Shown here: in pieces, positions 44,601-53,981 of the stretch | Layout: each line of letters opens with the position of its first letter | How positions within the stretch are numbered: the stretch's first letter is position 1 | Assembly: GCF_038051985.1 (NCBI RefSeq) | Contig: NZ_CP150291.1 | Span: 4,080,208-4,144,207 of the forward strand | Direction: 5' to 3' | Source: Solibacillus sp. FSL H8-0523 | GTDB lineage: Bacteria; Bacillota; Bacilli; Bacillales_A; Planococcaceae | DNA length: 64,000 bases | Notes under the pieces: generated by a model | Told to the model about the DNA's origin: nothing | The model's database searches: none | Seen by the model: only the letters and a program-made list of their open reading frames with translations | Translations under genes and position numbers: made by a program

Positions 44601-45047
44601 TTATTCTGCAATTACATGTACTTTTAACGTTGCCTTTACATCTTGGTGTAACTTAACCGGAACGTTTGTAAAACCTAATGAACGGATACCATCGCTGCAA
44701 TCCATTTTACGTTTATCTACTTTAAAGCCATGTTTCTTTTGTAATGCATCTGCAATTTGTTTTGTAGAAACGGAACCGAATAAACGGCCACCTTCGCCTG
44801 ATTTTGCTTTAATTTCTACTGTAAGTTTTTCTAATTCGTCTTTTAAATCTTTTGCTGCTTGTAATTCAGCTGCTGCATTTTTTTCAGCTAGGCGCTTTTG
44901 GCCTTGTAACTCGCTCATTGCTTGCGCATTTGCTTCTTTTGCATGGCCATTTTTAATTAAAAAGTTGCGTGCATAACCTTCTGAAACCTCTTTAATTTCG
45001 CCTTTTTTACCTACATTTTTAACGTCTTTTAAAAATACTACTTTCAT
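44601..45047 (-). CDS. rplI: 50S ribosomal protein L9
   Basis: L9 binds 23S rRNA near the L1 stalk and spans out from the 50S subunit. The 148-residue protein has the N-terminal domain [31 protein letters not shown] (about 1-31), a long charged connecting helix (about 41-75) and a C-terminal RNA-binding domain. Its ATG overlaps the gdpP stop (ATGA-type), so the two are coupled. Confidence 0.98.
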   Translation of the reverse strand: MKVVFLKDVKNVGKKGEIKEVSEGYARNFLIKNGHAKEANAQAMSELQGQKRLAEKNAAAELQAAKDLKDELEKLTVEIKAKSGEGGRLFGSVSTKQIADALQKKHGFKVDKRKMDCSDGIRSLGFTNVPVKLHQDVKATLKVHVIAE

Positions 45048-47017
45048 GATTGTTGACTCCCCTCGACTGTTTCTGTAATTGCTGCTACTAAACGTGTTTT
45101 TGCTTCATCAATTGAACTCGCTACAAGTTGTGTTGCGGCATTGGTTAAATGCCCACCCCCACCGAGCTGCTCCATGATGAGTTGCACGTTCACTTCACCT
45201 AATGAACGGGCGCTAATCCCAATGAGCCCGTCGCTACGATGCGCAATAACAAACGCTGCACCAATATCTTTCATTGTCAGTAAAATATCGGCTGTTTGTG
45301 CAATGAGCACCGAATCATACACGACTGAATTTTCCCCATTTGCAACGGCGATTCCTTTGTAAGGGAACTCTACCGTTTGGACAATTTTCGAACGTGTGAC
45401 ATACGTGTCTATATCTTCTTTCAGTAAACGCTGGATCAGTACTGTATCGGCACCAAATGTACGTAAATACGATGCTGCTTCAAACGTACGGGCACCCGTT
45501 CGGAGTGTGAAGCTTTTCGTATCCACAATAATACCAGATAATAGCGCTGTTGCCTCTAGTGGTACTAACTTTTCGTTTTGTGGCTGATATTCGAGCAATT
45601 CTGTGACAAGCTCGGCTGTAGAAGATGCGTACGGCTCCATATAAACAAGCGTCGGATTCGTTATAAATTCTTCACCACGGCGATGATGATCAATTACAAC
45701 GACCTTATCAGTTTTACTAAGTAAACGATTATCAACGACTAAGCTTGGTTTATGTGTATCGACAATGACAACAAGTGATTTTGCTGTCATTTTTGACAAC
45801 GCTTCTTCTGGTGAAATAAAACGATCATAGAAGTCTGTTTTCTCTTCTAGCTCTGCCATTAAACGGTCCACACTACCATGTACTTCTTCTGAGTTCACAA
45901 TAATATAACCATCAATACCGTTCATCGCCACCATTTTACGTACCCCTACACATGCGCCTATCGAATCCATATCTGGGTTTTTATGTCCCATGACAAACAC
46001 GCGATCACTATCTTGAATTAAATCACTTAAGGCATGTGAAATGACACGGGCACGTACCCTTGTGCGTTTTTCCACAGGGTTGGTTTTTCCGCCGTAAAAG
46101 CGAATTTTACCGTTCGACTGCTTAATCGCCACCTGGTCACCGCCACGTCCTAATACTAAATCAAGCCCGGATTGTGCGAGTTGGCCAAGCTCTACTAATG
46201 ACTGTGAACCTGCACCAATCCCAATACTTAACGTTAATGATAGATTTTTTTGTATCGTACGTTCACGCACCACGTCTAAAATAGAAAAGCGCTTTTGCTC
46301 TAAATCCGATAAAATCGACTCATTGAAAACTGCAATAAAGCGATCGGACGCAAAGCGTTTTACGAAAATATCATACTGTGCCGCCCATTCATTAATAATC
46401 GACGTGACCATCGTATTCGTTAAACTACGCGCCTGATCATCCATACCCGAGGTTAATTCATCGTAGTTATCGATAAATAAAATCGCTAATACAGTACGGT
46501 CTGCTAAGTACTGCTTCTCAACTTGAATTTGCTTTGTGACATCAAAGAAATATAAAATCTTTTCGTCTTTTTTATAGAACACATTATATTTACGATCAAA
46601 TAATGCAATTGAAAGCTCTTCTTTTTTACCTTGTGCAACAAGAGTATGCAGGTTTTCCGAAATCCCAAAGAGCTCTTGCCCTACTAATGAACCTTGTTGA
46701 AGCACACGCTGCATAAAAGGATTGGCCCATTCAATCGAAAAATCATCATTTAATATAAGTATTCCAAATGGCATCTCTAAAAATGCCTCTTCGCCAACAT
46801 CCTTCATGCGAAACGACAAGGCTTCAATATGCTTTTCTGTTTCTAAATACGTTAACAATTCTAAGCGCAACGCATAATACATTGTTAGTGCATAAATGAT
46901 TACAAAGGCAATTCCAATCCATATATTCCACATCATAATAAGGACAGCTGCTGCTAAGCCTAGTAAACACAATACTAGCAATGGATATCGAATTGGTCGT
47001 TTACGAAAAATCCCCAC
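45044..47017 (-). CDS. gdpP: Cyclic-di-AMP phosphodiesterase GdpP
   Basis: GdpP hydrolyses c-di-AMP to pApA and so sets potassium and osmotic balance. The 657-residue protein has two membrane helices (about 10-48), a degenerate PAS domain (about 70-130), a degenerate GGDEF domain (about 150-290), and DHH plus DHHA1 phosphatase domains ([13 protein letters not shown], near 350, and [12 protein letters not shown], near 430). The start was placed at GTG (giving [12 protein letters not shown]) with GAGGAGC 8 bases before it. A longer frame would overlap yybS. It is followed by rplI and dnaB. Confidence 0.95.
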   Translation of the reverse strand: MGIFRKRPIRYPLLVLCLLGLAAAVLIMMWNIWIGIAFVIIYALTMYYALRLELLTYLETEKHIEALSFRMKDVGEEAFLEMPFGILILNDDFSIEWANPFMQRVLQQGSLVGQELFGISENLHTLVAQGKKEELSIALFDRKYNVFYKKDEKILYFFDVTKQIQVEKQYLADRTVLAILFIDNYDELTSGMDDQARSLTNTMVTSIINEWAAQYDIFVKRFASDRFIAVFNESILSDLEQKRFSILDVVRERTIQKNLSLTLSIGIGAGSQSLVELGQLAQSGLDLVLGRGGDQVAIKQSNGKIRFYGGKTNPVEKRTRVRARVISHALSDLIQDSDRVFVMGHKNPDMDSIGACVGVRKMVAMNGIDGYIIVNSEEVHGSVDRLMAELEEKTDFYDRFISPEEALSKMTAKSLVVIVDTHKPSLVVDNRLLSKTDKVVVIDHHRRGEEFITNPTLVYMEPYASSTAELVTELLEYQPQNEKLVPLEATALLSGIIVDTKSFTLRTGARTFEAASYLRTFGADTVLIQRLLKEDIDTYVTRSKIVQTVEFPYKGIAVANGENSVVYDSVLIAQTADILLTMKDIGAAFVIAHRSDGLIGISARSLGEVNVQLIMEQLGGGGHLTNAATQLVASSIDEAKTRLVAAITETVEGSQQS

Positions 47018-47030
47018 TTCAATCAGCTCC

Positions 47031-47978
47031 TCATTTTTGACTCTTTTGTTGAATATAATCTCGTGCATTAAAGCCTAAATCAATAATTCCTATTAAAACG
47101 ACAAACGAATAAAAGGGAATCGCAACAAGTGTACTAATGACCTTTAAAAACTTTGGCTGCTTATAGCAGTCAAGCATATAGTGAATAAAAGAAATCCCTT
47201 GTACGGTTAACAGTACCCATAAAACCATCGAAACATTTAGCATAATAACTGCCAATGCTGAATCTGGTTCTGGACGCACGAACAAGTTAATTGATAACAC
47301 AATTAAATAATACCAAAGTACAGAACGTGGTAAGCGTAGCTCACTAAACTTCGCAAATTTCGGTACATCTACTTTCAAACGCTTTAAAATCGGTAAATTT
47401 ACCGCCATGAATAGTAGTGTGAATAGTAACATCGCCAGTGTAATAGAAGCTGGAATCGTCATTTCTAACGTATTCAACATACTTGTTAAATTCTCCATCA
47501 CTTCTTTTGGTGTTGCTTGCCCAGTGATTTTCTCTGACATCTTAATTGATTCCATATACGAAGTTTTCATTAAATCAAGTGACTCTCGAATAAAGTCTAC
47601 TTCAAATAAACGAACTGCAATCACGTACTGAATCGCAAATGTAATGAGTAAAACAACGCTTGTTGATATAAACATAAAGACTTTGCTTTTTTTATTAAAA
47701 ATAGCGTCACCAATCGTCATACCTGCTGCGGCAAAGATTAATGAAGCTGGTAGAATGAGCAATCCACCAATAAAAAAAGTAACCGCTACGGCCGCAACAA
47801 AAACTAACGCCGATGATTTTCGATCGTAATGCGCACTATACCAAATAATCGGTAGTGGTGCGATCAATGCTGCCACGATATTCGCCATAGGCACATAAAA
47901 AACGATGGCCATTAACACTGTAAATAGTGCAATCATCATCGCGCCATGTGCTAACTTCCTTGATTGATTATTTTGCAT
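47031..47978 (-). CDS. yybS: DUF2232 membrane protein YybS
   Basis: A 315-residue polytopic membrane protein with about eight hydrophobic helices, starting KLAHGAMMIALFTVLMAIVFYVP. The arrangement and its position upstream of gdpP-rplI-dnaB match YybS, a DUF2232 protein that resembles the S component of energy-coupling-factor transporters. No ligand is known. It lies 13 bp before gdpP and is the probable first gene of that operon. Confidence 0.9.
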   Translation of the reverse strand: MQNNQSRKLAHGAMMIALFTVLMAIVFYVPMANIVAALIAPLPIIWYSAHYDRKSSALVFVAAVAVTFFIGGLLILPASLIFAAAGMTIGDAIFNKKSKVFMFISTSVVLLITFAIQYVIAVRLFEVDFIRESLDLMKTSYMESIKMSEKITGQATPKEVMENLTSMLNTLEMTIPASITLAMLLFTLLFMAVNLPILKRLKVDVPKFAKFSELRLPRSVLWYYLIVLSINLFVRPEPDSALAVIMLNVSMVLWVLLTVQGISFIHYMLDCYKQPKFLKVISTLVAIPFYSFVVLIGIIDLGFNARDYIQQKSQK

Positions 47979-48159
47979 GGAGAACCTTCCTTATCTAAGT
48001 GTTCGAAAGACTTTTAAATTGAGCATTGTGCTTACGTCTTCCTTATGATGGGTCCTATAAAATGTGTATCGGCCCTTCAACTTTTCTCACCTTTCTATTG
48101 TACCATTTTTATATAACCAAACAAACTAACGCTACGCAATACATGAAATTGAAAAACAA

Positions 48160-48204
48160 AAAAGCCATTGAAATCTAAAATTAGATTTCAACAGCTTATT
48201 AATG
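48160..48204 (-). terminator. Terminator of rpsF-ssb-rpsR
   Basis: TTGAAATCTAA and TTAGATTTCAA form a perfect 11-bp stem, with flanking pairs, then TTTTTTGTTTTT on the minus strand, about 24 bp after the rpsR stop. Confidence 0.88.
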
Positions 48205-48227
48205 GTTAGCAAGTAACCAAATGAGAC

Positions 48228-48464
48228 TTATTTGTCTTCAGCAACGAATGGTAATAAAGCCATAATACGAGAAACTTTGATTGCAGATGTAAGTTTACGT
48301 TGGTATTTAGCTGAAGTACCTGTTACGCGACGTGGTAAAATTTTACCGCGCTCAGAGATGAATTTCTTTAAAAGATCTACATCTTTGTAGTCGATGTGCG
48401 TAATGTTGTTAGAAGTGAAGTAGCAAACTTTACGGCGTTTGCGGCCTCCGCGACGTGGTGCCAT
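48228..48464 (-). CDS. rpsR: 30S ribosomal protein S18
   Basis: S18 binds the 30S platform together with S6. The 78-residue protein starts [19 protein letters not shown] and has the S18 core [35 protein letters not shown]. It is the last gene of rpsF-ssb-rpsR, after which a strong terminator follows. Confidence 0.98.
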   Translation of the reverse strand: MAPRRGGRKRRKVCYFTSNNITHIDYKDVDLLKKFISERGKILPRRVTGTSAKYQRKLTSAIKVSRIMALLPFVAEDK

Positions 48465-48510
48465 TATCGGTGTCCTCCTTTAATTTTTATTTTGTAGATA
48501 ATTGAAGCTC

Positions 48511-49074
48511 TTAGAACGGTAAATCGTCTTCAGAAACTTCAATAGGTCCTTTGCTATTCGCAAATGGATCTTCATCTACACGTGTATAATTTTGCTGATT
48601 TTGAGGTGGTTGTTGATAAGAACCATAAGATTCCTGTGGTTGCCCACCACCATAGTTTTGGTTTGACTGATTCGATGTTGGTTGCCCACCATAGTTTCCG
48701 CCACCGCCGTATGATGCAGCTGGTGCTTGTCCACCTTGAGATGCATTTGCTCCTCCGCGCGGTTCTAAGAACTGCACAGCGTCTGCAATTACGTCCGTTG
48801 TATAGACACGCTTACCATCTTGTCCTTCATAGCTGCCTGTTTGAATTCGGCCTTCTACACCAATCAAACTCCCTTTTTTCATGAAGTTTGCTAAGTTTTC
48901 AGCTTGCTTTCTCCAAGCAATACAACCAATGAAATCTGCTTCGCGTTCACCCGATTGGCTCGAAAAAGTACGGTTTACAGCAATTGTAAAACGCGCCATT
49001 GGAACTCCACTCGGTGTGTAACGAAGCTCTGGATCTTTTGTTAGTCTTCCAACTAATACAACACGGTTAATCAT
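48511..49074 (-). CDS. ssb: Single-stranded DNA-binding protein
   Basis: Essential SSB that coats single-stranded DNA at forks and recruits repair and replication partners. The 187-residue protein has the OB fold [24 protein letters not shown] (about 1-24) to about residue 106, a Gly/Gln/Asn-rich flexible linker (about 110-170) and the conserved C-terminal tip SEDDLPF that binds partners. The ATG was chosen after AGGGAGGG; a TTG one codon upstream is less likely. It lies between rpsF and rpsR. Confidence 0.97.
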   Translation of the reverse strand: MINRVVLVGRLTKDPELRYTPSGVPMARFTIAVNRTFSSQSGEREADFIGCIAWRKQAENLANFMKKGSLIGVEGRIQTGSYEGQDGKRVYTTDVIADAVQFLEPRGGANASQGGQAPAASYGGGGNYGGQPTSNQSNQNYGGGQPQESYGSYQQPPQNQQNYTRVDEDPFANSKGPIEVSEDDLPF

Positions 49075-49113
49075 CAATATACCCTCCCTTTTTTCAGCAG
49101 TTTTGTTTAAAAA

Positions 49114-49404
49114 TTATTTGTCTTCTTCGCGTACTGCGATGTGACGGATGATATCTTCGCTGATGTTAGCTAAACGAGTGAACTCGTTGATCGCTTCAGT
49201 TCCAGCGTTGATTTTCACGATTTGGTAGAAACCTTCGCGGAAGTCGTTGATTTCGTAAGCTAAACGGCGTTTACCCCACTCTTTTGCTTCAGTGATCTCT
49301 GCACCATTTGAAGTTAAGATTTCGTTGAAACGCTCTACTAAAGCTTTCTTCGCTTCTTCTTCAATGTTTGGGCGGATGATGTACATTAATTCGTACTTTC
49401 TCAT
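49114..49404 (-). CDS. rpsF: 30S ribosomal protein S6
   Basis: S6 forms a dimer with S18 on the 30S platform. The 96-residue protein starts [19 protein letters not shown] and ends with an acidic EEDK tail. The ATG was chosen with AAGGAGGTG 9 bases upstream; the longer frame reads through the leader hairpin and was rejected. It is the first gene of rpsF-ssb-rpsR and lies below a structured leader that may be autoregulatory. Confidence 0.98.
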   Translation of the reverse strand: MRKYELMYIIRPNIEEEAKKALVERFNEILTSNGAEITEAKEWGKRRLAYEINDFREGFYQIVKINAGTEAINEFTRLANISEDIIRHIAVREEDK

Positions 49405-49427
49405 TTGTGTTTGCACCTCCTTATGGA

Positions 49428-49456
49428 CTTGGGCTCTCCTGTTAACAGGGAGCAAG
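49428..49456 (-). promoter_or_regulatory. Structured rpsF leader, likely S6:S18 binding site
   Basis: The minus-strand leader can fold CTTGCTCCCTG against CAGG-A-GAGC-CC-AAG with a TTAA loop: a stem with a bulged A and a 3'-side bulged CC. S6:S18 autoregulatory leaders upstream of rpsF are known to have a stem-loop with a conserved bulged CCG-type element. The fit is by eye only. Confidence 0.5.
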
Positions 49457-49488
49457 GAGTAAGTAACTTCTGTTACTCACATCAATGA

Positions 49489-49517
49489 ATTGTATCACAA
49501 TTTACTTTTATACGCAA
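49489..49517 (-). promoter_or_regulatory. SigA-type promoter of rpsF
   Basis: On the minus strand -35 TTGCGT and -10 TACAAT are 17 bp apart, with TGTGA before the -10, some 85 bp upstream of the rpsF start. Confidence 0.65.
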
Positions 49518-49579
49518 CCGCATAGATCACTTAATCTTTATTCATTTTTTGTTATAATCATTAGTAACGGAGGTGTTTT

Positions 49580-50119
49580 ATGGATGACAAACAACCAATC
49601 ATCATTGAATTAAATATGCAAAAAATAATGCGTGATAATATTATTTTAACCATTGTACTAGTTATTTTAATGATTGCCTTAAATGCACTGATTCATCAAC
49701 GTTTTACATTCGACTTTTCGCTGGTTGATTATATTTACTTGTTTACAGCCTATATATTGCTGATTATTTTACATGAAGCTTTTCACTTAATCGGCTTTAT
49801 GATTTTTGGTGGTGTACCGTATAAGGACCTTGATTATGGGGTTAACTTGAAACTTGGCATTGCTTATGCGACAACTAAACAGCCACTTACAAACGCAGCA
49901 ATGAAAAAAGCATTATTATTGCCATTTTGGATGACTGGTGTTGCACCTACTGTAATTGGTTTAGCACTCGATAACTTTTTAATTGTATTTGTCGGTGCAC
50001 TCTTAATGGCCGGTGCGATTGGTGATTTTCATATGTATAAAGAATTGCGTAAATATCCAAACGATGCTGTCGTGAAAGACGATCCAAAAGAACCTAAACT
50101 ATATGTTTATGAAAAGTAA
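49580..50119 (+). CDS. DUF3267 membrane protein, putative metalloprotease
   Basis: A 179-residue protein with about four hydrophobic helices (roughly 21-40, 50-70, 110-128, 130-148). HEAFH at about 65-69, inside a membrane helix, is an HExxH zinc-binding motif as in DUF3267 proteins, which resemble site-2-type intramembrane proteases. A second conserved region follows GGVPYKDLDYGV. GGAGG lies before the ATG and TATAAT 21 bp upstream of it. Substrates are unknown. The gene runs against the surrounding operons. Confidence 0.78.
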   Translation: MDDKQPIIIELNMQKIMRDNIILTIVLVILMIALNALIHQRFTFDFSLVDYIYLFTAYILLIILHEAFHLIGFMIFGGVPYKDLDYGVNLKLGIAYATTKQPLTNAAMKKALLLPFWMTGVAPTVIGLALDNFLIVFVGALLMAGAIGDFHMYKELRKYPNDAVVKDDPKEPKLYVYEK

Positions 50120-50163
50120 AAGACGATTTGCCAAGCTAAATTGGTGGCAAATCGTCTTTATTT
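50117..50163. terminator. Bidirectional terminator between the DUF3267 gene and ychF
   Basis: AAAGACGATTTGCCA and TGGCAAATCGTCTTT form a perfect 15-bp stem with a 12-base loop between two convergent genes. Confidence 0.92.
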
Positions 50164-50165
50164 TC

Positions 50166-51266
50166 CTACACGTTAAATAAGAATTCCAGTACGTCGCCGT
50201 CTTGTACAACGTATTCTTTACCTTCAGCACGCACACGGCCTGCTTCTTTAGCAGCTGGCTTTGAGCCGAATTCTACTAAGTCTGTGAACGCAACTGTTTC
50301 TGCACGGATGAAGCCGCGCTCGAAATCAGTATGGATAATTCCTGCACATTGAGGTGCTTTCATCCCTTTACGGAATGTCCATGCACGAACCTCTTGTACA
50401 CCAGCAGTGAAGTAAGTTGCTAAACCTAATAAGCTATAAGAAGCTTTAATTAATTGATCTAAGCCTGATTCAGCAATTCCTAATTCAGCTAAAAATTCTT
50501 TTTTCTCATCGTCTTCTAACTCAGAGATTTCCTCTTCAATCTTCGCACAAATTGTAATGACTTGTGCGCCTTCAGCTGCAGCATATTCTTGTACCATTTT
50601 TACGTACTTGTTATCCGCTGGGTCTGCCACTTCATCTTCAGAAACGTTTGCTACATAAAGCATTGGTTTGACTGTTAATAAGTGTAGACCTTTAATGATT
50701 TTTTTCTCATCATCTGAAAGGTCTGCTGCACGCGCAGGTTTTTCAGCTTCTAATACTTCTTTAATTTTTTGAAGAATAGGTTCTTCTAGCATGGCTTCTT
50801 TATCTTTTTGCTTCGCCATTTTTACTACACGTGCAATACGCTTATCCACTGATTCCATATCTGCTAAAATTAACTCAAGGTTAATGACTTCGATGTCGTC
50901 AATTGGGTTTACTGTACCTGAAACGTGCGTGATGTTATCGTCTTCGAAACAACGAACCACTTGGCAAATTGCATCTACTTCACGGATATGTGCTAAGAAT
51001 TTGTTCCCTAGACCTTCACCTGTAGAAGCACCTTTTACAATCCCTGCGATATCCGTGAATTCGAATGTTGTTGGAACAGTTTTCTTTGGTGTTACAAGTT
51101 CTGTTAATTTATCTAAGCGTTTATCAGGAACCGTTACACTACCTACGTTTGGCTCGATTGTTGCGAATGGATAGTTGGCAGCAAGTGCCCCTGCCTTTGT
51201 AATTGCGTTGAATAATGTTGACTTACCTACGTTTGGTAAACCTACGATACCAGCTGTTAATGCCAT
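50166..51266 (-). CDS. ychF: Ribosome-binding ATPase YchF
   Basis: An OBG-family P-loop ATPase that binds ribosomes and the proteasome-like stress machinery and responds to redox state. The 366-residue protein has G1 GLPNVGKSTLFN (about 8-19), a DIAGIVKGAS G3 segment, a coiled-coil insertion (about 128-200) and a C-terminal TGS domain ending DGDVLEFLFNV. The non-canonical G4 (NVSED) explains ATP rather than GTP preference. It is followed downstream only by the shared terminator. Confidence 0.96.
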   Translation of the reverse strand: MALTAGIVGLPNVGKSTLFNAITKAGALAANYPFATIEPNVGSVTVPDKRLDKLTELVTPKKTVPTTFEFTDIAGIVKGASTGEGLGNKFLAHIREVDAICQVVRCFEDDNITHVSGTVNPIDDIEVINLELILADMESVDKRIARVVKMAKQKDKEAMLEEPILQKIKEVLEAEKPARAADLSDDEKKIIKGLHLLTVKPMLYVANVSEDEVADPADNKYVKMVQEYAAAEGAQVITICAKIEEEISELEDDEKKEFLAELGIAESGLDQLIKASYSLLGLATYFTAGVQEVRAWTFRKGMKAPQCAGIIHTDFERGFIRAETVAFTDLVEFGSKPAAKEAGRVRAEGKEYVVQDGDVLEFLFNV

Positions 51267-51393
51267 GTTGACACAACCTTTCTATGTTCAGTACATTTTT
51301 TCTAAAAAAACCGTTTTGGCGGATTGTTTTTATCCACTAATTTTATAGCCTTGTCTATTATATTGATTCCCACATTAAAAGTCTATTTTGCTC

Positions 51394-51594
51394 TTAAAGC
51401 TCGTTCGACTTATTTAACACCTTTTTCATTTTCTTCTCAAATTCTCGGCGTGCAATCATTACACTATGACCGCAGCCTTCGCATTTAATACGAATATCTG
51501 CGCCAAGGCGAATAATTTTCCAGGCATTCGTTCCACAGGGATGCTGCTTTTTCATTTCAACAACATCCTGTAGCTCATATTGTTTTGCTTCCAT
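51394..51594 (-). CDS. DUF951 small zinc-binding-like protein
   Basis: A 66-residue protein of the DUF951 family (YyzM-type). It contains KKQHPCGTNAWKIIRLGADIRIKCEGCGHSVMIAR, whose three cysteines and histidines suggest a small zinc site. It lies 3 bp after the mechanosensitive channel gene, so the two are probably co-transcribed, as seen in relatives. Function is unknown. Confidence 0.88.
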   Translation of the reverse strand: MEAKQYELQDVVEMKKQHPCGTNAWKIIRLGADIRIKCEGCGHSVMIARREFEKKMKKVLNKSNEL

Positions 51595-51597
51595 CGA

Positions 51598-52497
51598 TTA
51601 TTCTCCCCCTCGTTCATAGAACATCATTTTCGGCGCTGCTAATGGAATGCCATTACGCGTTAAAATATCGATGACGTCTTTACGAATAATGCGTGAAATC
51701 GCATGCTGCTGTAATGGTAACGTTTCTACTGTAATACGAATTGTCGCTTCTGTACCTGTCGTATTCGTAACACCTAAAAATAATGGTGCGTTAATGAGCT
51801 CTTCATATTGTGAAGGTAATGTATCTAAATAATCTTGAATAATTTTTTGCACTTTTTCAATGTTGGCATCAAGCGATACTTGCATATCAATCAGCGCTTT
51901 TGAGTTATTAATCGAGTAGTTAATAACCTCACTAATGCTCCCATTTGGCATAATAAATTGCTCACCCGTACCACCTTTAATTTTCGTTGTACGTAGACCA
52001 ATTTCCATTACCGTACCTTCTGCAGCACCAATTCTTACATAGTCACCGACACTAAATTGGTCTTCTAAAATAATAAAGAATCCCGTAATGACATCTCTTA
52101 CTAAGTTTTGCGCACCAAAGGCGATGGCAACAGAAGCAATCCCGGCCCCTGCAATTAGCCCGGCAATTTGAATATTAAGTGCTGATAATACACCCATAAT
52201 AGCCGAGAAATATACTAAATAACTCAGTACACTTTGAAGTAGCTTAACAATCGTCACTTGTCGACGCTCATTATTACGCACACGAATCATAAAGACACGT
52301 GCAATGATTTTTTTACCCGCCCACACAACTAACGAAGAAATAAGCCAAATCGCTAAAATCTTAATGCTTACCTCAAAAATCATGTCCCAAAACTCCTGGC
52401 TTGTCGCATAATCCCATAATTTTGTTGTATAGCGCGCTAGGCCCTTTAAATCCGTTTCTGCTAAATCAATCGTTAAATCCTCTTCCAAAATTTTCAC
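51598..52497 (-). CDS. MscS-type small-conductance mechanosensitive channel
   Basis: A membrane channel that opens under tension and releases solutes during hypo-osmotic shock. The 299-residue protein has three N-terminal hydrophobic helices (about 40-62, 88-107, 110-135), the pore-lining glycine/alanine-rich helix AGIASVAIAFGAQNLVRDVITGFFIILED (about 118-146) and the MscS beta domain with SVGDYVRIGAAEGTVMEIGLRTTKI. It is the first gene of a small unit with the DUF951 gene. Confidence 0.92.
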   Translation of the reverse strand: MKILEEDLTIDLAETDLKGLARYTTKLWDYATSQEFWDMIFEVSIKILAIWLISSLVVWAGKKIIARVFMIRVRNNERRQVTIVKLLQSVLSYLVYFSAIMGVLSALNIQIAGLIAGAGIASVAIAFGAQNLVRDVITGFFIILEDQFSVGDYVRIGAAEGTVMEIGLRTTKIKGGTGEQFIMPNGSISEVINYSINNSKALIDMQVSLDANIEKVQKIIQDYLDTLPSQYEELINAPLFLGVTNTTGTEATIRITVETLPLQQHAISRIIRKDVIDILTRNGIPLAAPKMMFYERGGE

Positions 52498-52590
52498 CTC
52501 TTGTATAACTGTCTTGCATATTGAATATACTGCCTAAATATATCGTATTTTTTCATATTTCTCGAGTAATCTATTTTAAGGAGTGTATAC

Positions 52591-53214
52591 ATGACACAAG
52601 CATTTGAAAAAAATTATAGCATTCATTATGAGCAAACGAGTGCGGTTTGGGAACTTAGTGAATTTTTATTGCAGCGGATTCCATTTGATCATGAAAAATT
52701 AGTGTTTTGCTGCATTGGTACCGACCGTTCTACCGGCGATGCACTCGGACCGATTGTCGGCAGTCAGTTACAACAAATTTTTTCATTTCCTTTTGAAATC
52801 GTTGGTACTCTGCAAACCCCACTCCATGCACTAAATATTGTGGAGCGTCATGAAAAACTGTATGAACAAGAAGAGCCGTTTATCGTTGCCATCGATGCGT
52901 GCTTAGGTGAAGCATCAGCAATTGGCTCTATTTTAGTCCAAGATGGCCCACTCTATCCCGGAAAAGCCGTAAACAAAGCGCTACCTCCAATCGGTCATCT
53001 ATCGATTAAAGGCATCGTCAATGTCGGGGGCTTTATGGAAGCGAAGGTACTCGCAAATACACGACTACATGTTACCTATTCTATGAGTGACAAAATTGCC
53101 CGCGCGCTACAGCTTGCCTGGCAACGCCACTTACTGAAACAGAAAAATAATCGCAACTATGACCGCAACAATTATAATCGCTGGCAGCAAATTGGCTATA
53201 CGGATTTTCGTTAG
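52591..53214 (+). CDS. yyaC: Sporulation protein YyaC
   Basis: A 207-residue protein of the YyaC (DUF1256) family, related in fold to the germination protease GPR. The stretch LVFCCIGTDRSTGDALGPIVGSQL (about 37-60) with the TDRSTGDALGP motif and IDACLGEASAIGSILVQDGPLYPG (about 107-130) are diagnostic. It is expected to be used in sporulation. GGAG lies before the ATG. Its last 84 bp overlap the 3' end of the convergent DUF554 gene. Confidence 0.93.
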   Translation: MTQAFEKNYSIHYEQTSAVWELSEFLLQRIPFDHEKLVFCCIGTDRSTGDALGPIVGSQLQQIFSFPFEIVGTLQTPLHALNIVERHEKLYEQEEPFIVAIDACLGEASAIGSILVQDGPLYPGKAVNKALPPIGHLSIKGIVNVGGFMEAKVLANTRLHVTYSMSDKIARALQLAWQRHLLKQKNNRNYDRNNYNRWQQIGYTDFR

Positions 53215-53838
53215 TCCAGCAATATTTAAGCCGATTGCTAATATCATAACACCGCCTGTAGCTGTCATTTCTTTAATAAACAAATCCAGTGCCTCCGCCG
53301 GAATATATGTACTAATGACGCCAGCAAAAACAGCGATTGTGCCTTGATACAAAAAGACTGGCACTGCTGAAAGCATGACACCTATCCCTAGCGTAGATGC
53401 CAAAATAATTGCCATAAAGCCATCGATAATCCCTTTTGTAATGAGCACATTGTGATCATTACGAAGCCCACTGTCAAGCGCTCCAATAATCGCCATCGAA
53501 CCAATTACAAAAATTAATGATGCCGTAACAAAGCCCTGTGCAATAGTTCCTTTTTGTGCACGCGTTCCAAATAGGGATTCAACCCATAAGCCGAAACGAT
53601 TGAATTTCCCTTCTAGATCAAGCCATTCACCAATAACCGTCCCAATTACTAAACTCACAACGATAATAATAAAATTATCACTTTCTAAGCCCATTTGAAT
53701 ACCAAGTACAGCAACAACTAAACCGATAATGACCATTACCGTTTGCTGCATTGATTCTGGGATATTTTTAAATAAACGTCCTACAAATGCGCCAATGATG
53801 ATAAAGAGCGCATTTAAAAACGATCCAAGTAATACCAT
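53131..53838 (-). CDS. DUF554 membrane protein
   Basis: A 235-residue polytopic membrane protein with about seven hydrophobic helices and the DUF554 start MVLLGSFLNALFIIIGAFVGRLFKNIPESM. DLEGKFNRFGLWVES and QGFVTASLIFVIGSMAIIGALDSGLRNDHNVLITKGIIDGFMAIILAS regions match the YvfA/YqgA-type family. No transported substrate is known. It convergently overlaps yyaC by 84 bp, and both frames look complete. Confidence 0.85.
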   Translation of the reverse strand: MVLLGSFLNALFIIIGAFVGRLFKNIPESMQQTVMVIIGLVVAVLGIQMGLESDNFIIIVVSLVIGTVIGEWLDLEGKFNRFGLWVESLFGTRAQKGTIAQGFVTASLIFVIGSMAIIGALDSGLRNDHNVLITKGIIDGFMAIILASTLGIGVMLSAVPVFLYQGTIAVFAGVISTYIPAEALDLFIKEMTATGGVMILAIGLNIAGLTKIRIANLLPAIIIVAVIVAIIFLFQ

Positions 53839-53942
53839 GAGTAAGCCTCTTTCTTTTCATAATAGAATCGATTTTAACATGCACATGGCATTACTTGATA
53901 TTCAATTTTTAAATTTTCTAAAATATCCGTACTGTGAAATGC

Positions 53943-53979
53943 TAAAAATGGGCGAACAACCTACTTGTTGCGCCCATTT
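53943..53979 (-). terminator. Terminator of parA-parB
   Basis: AAATGGGCG and CGCCCATTT form a perfect 9-bp stem, with an inner AACAA/TTGTT pairing, then TTTTTAGC on the minus strand, just after the parB stop. Confidence 0.88.
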
Positions 53980-53981
53980 CT

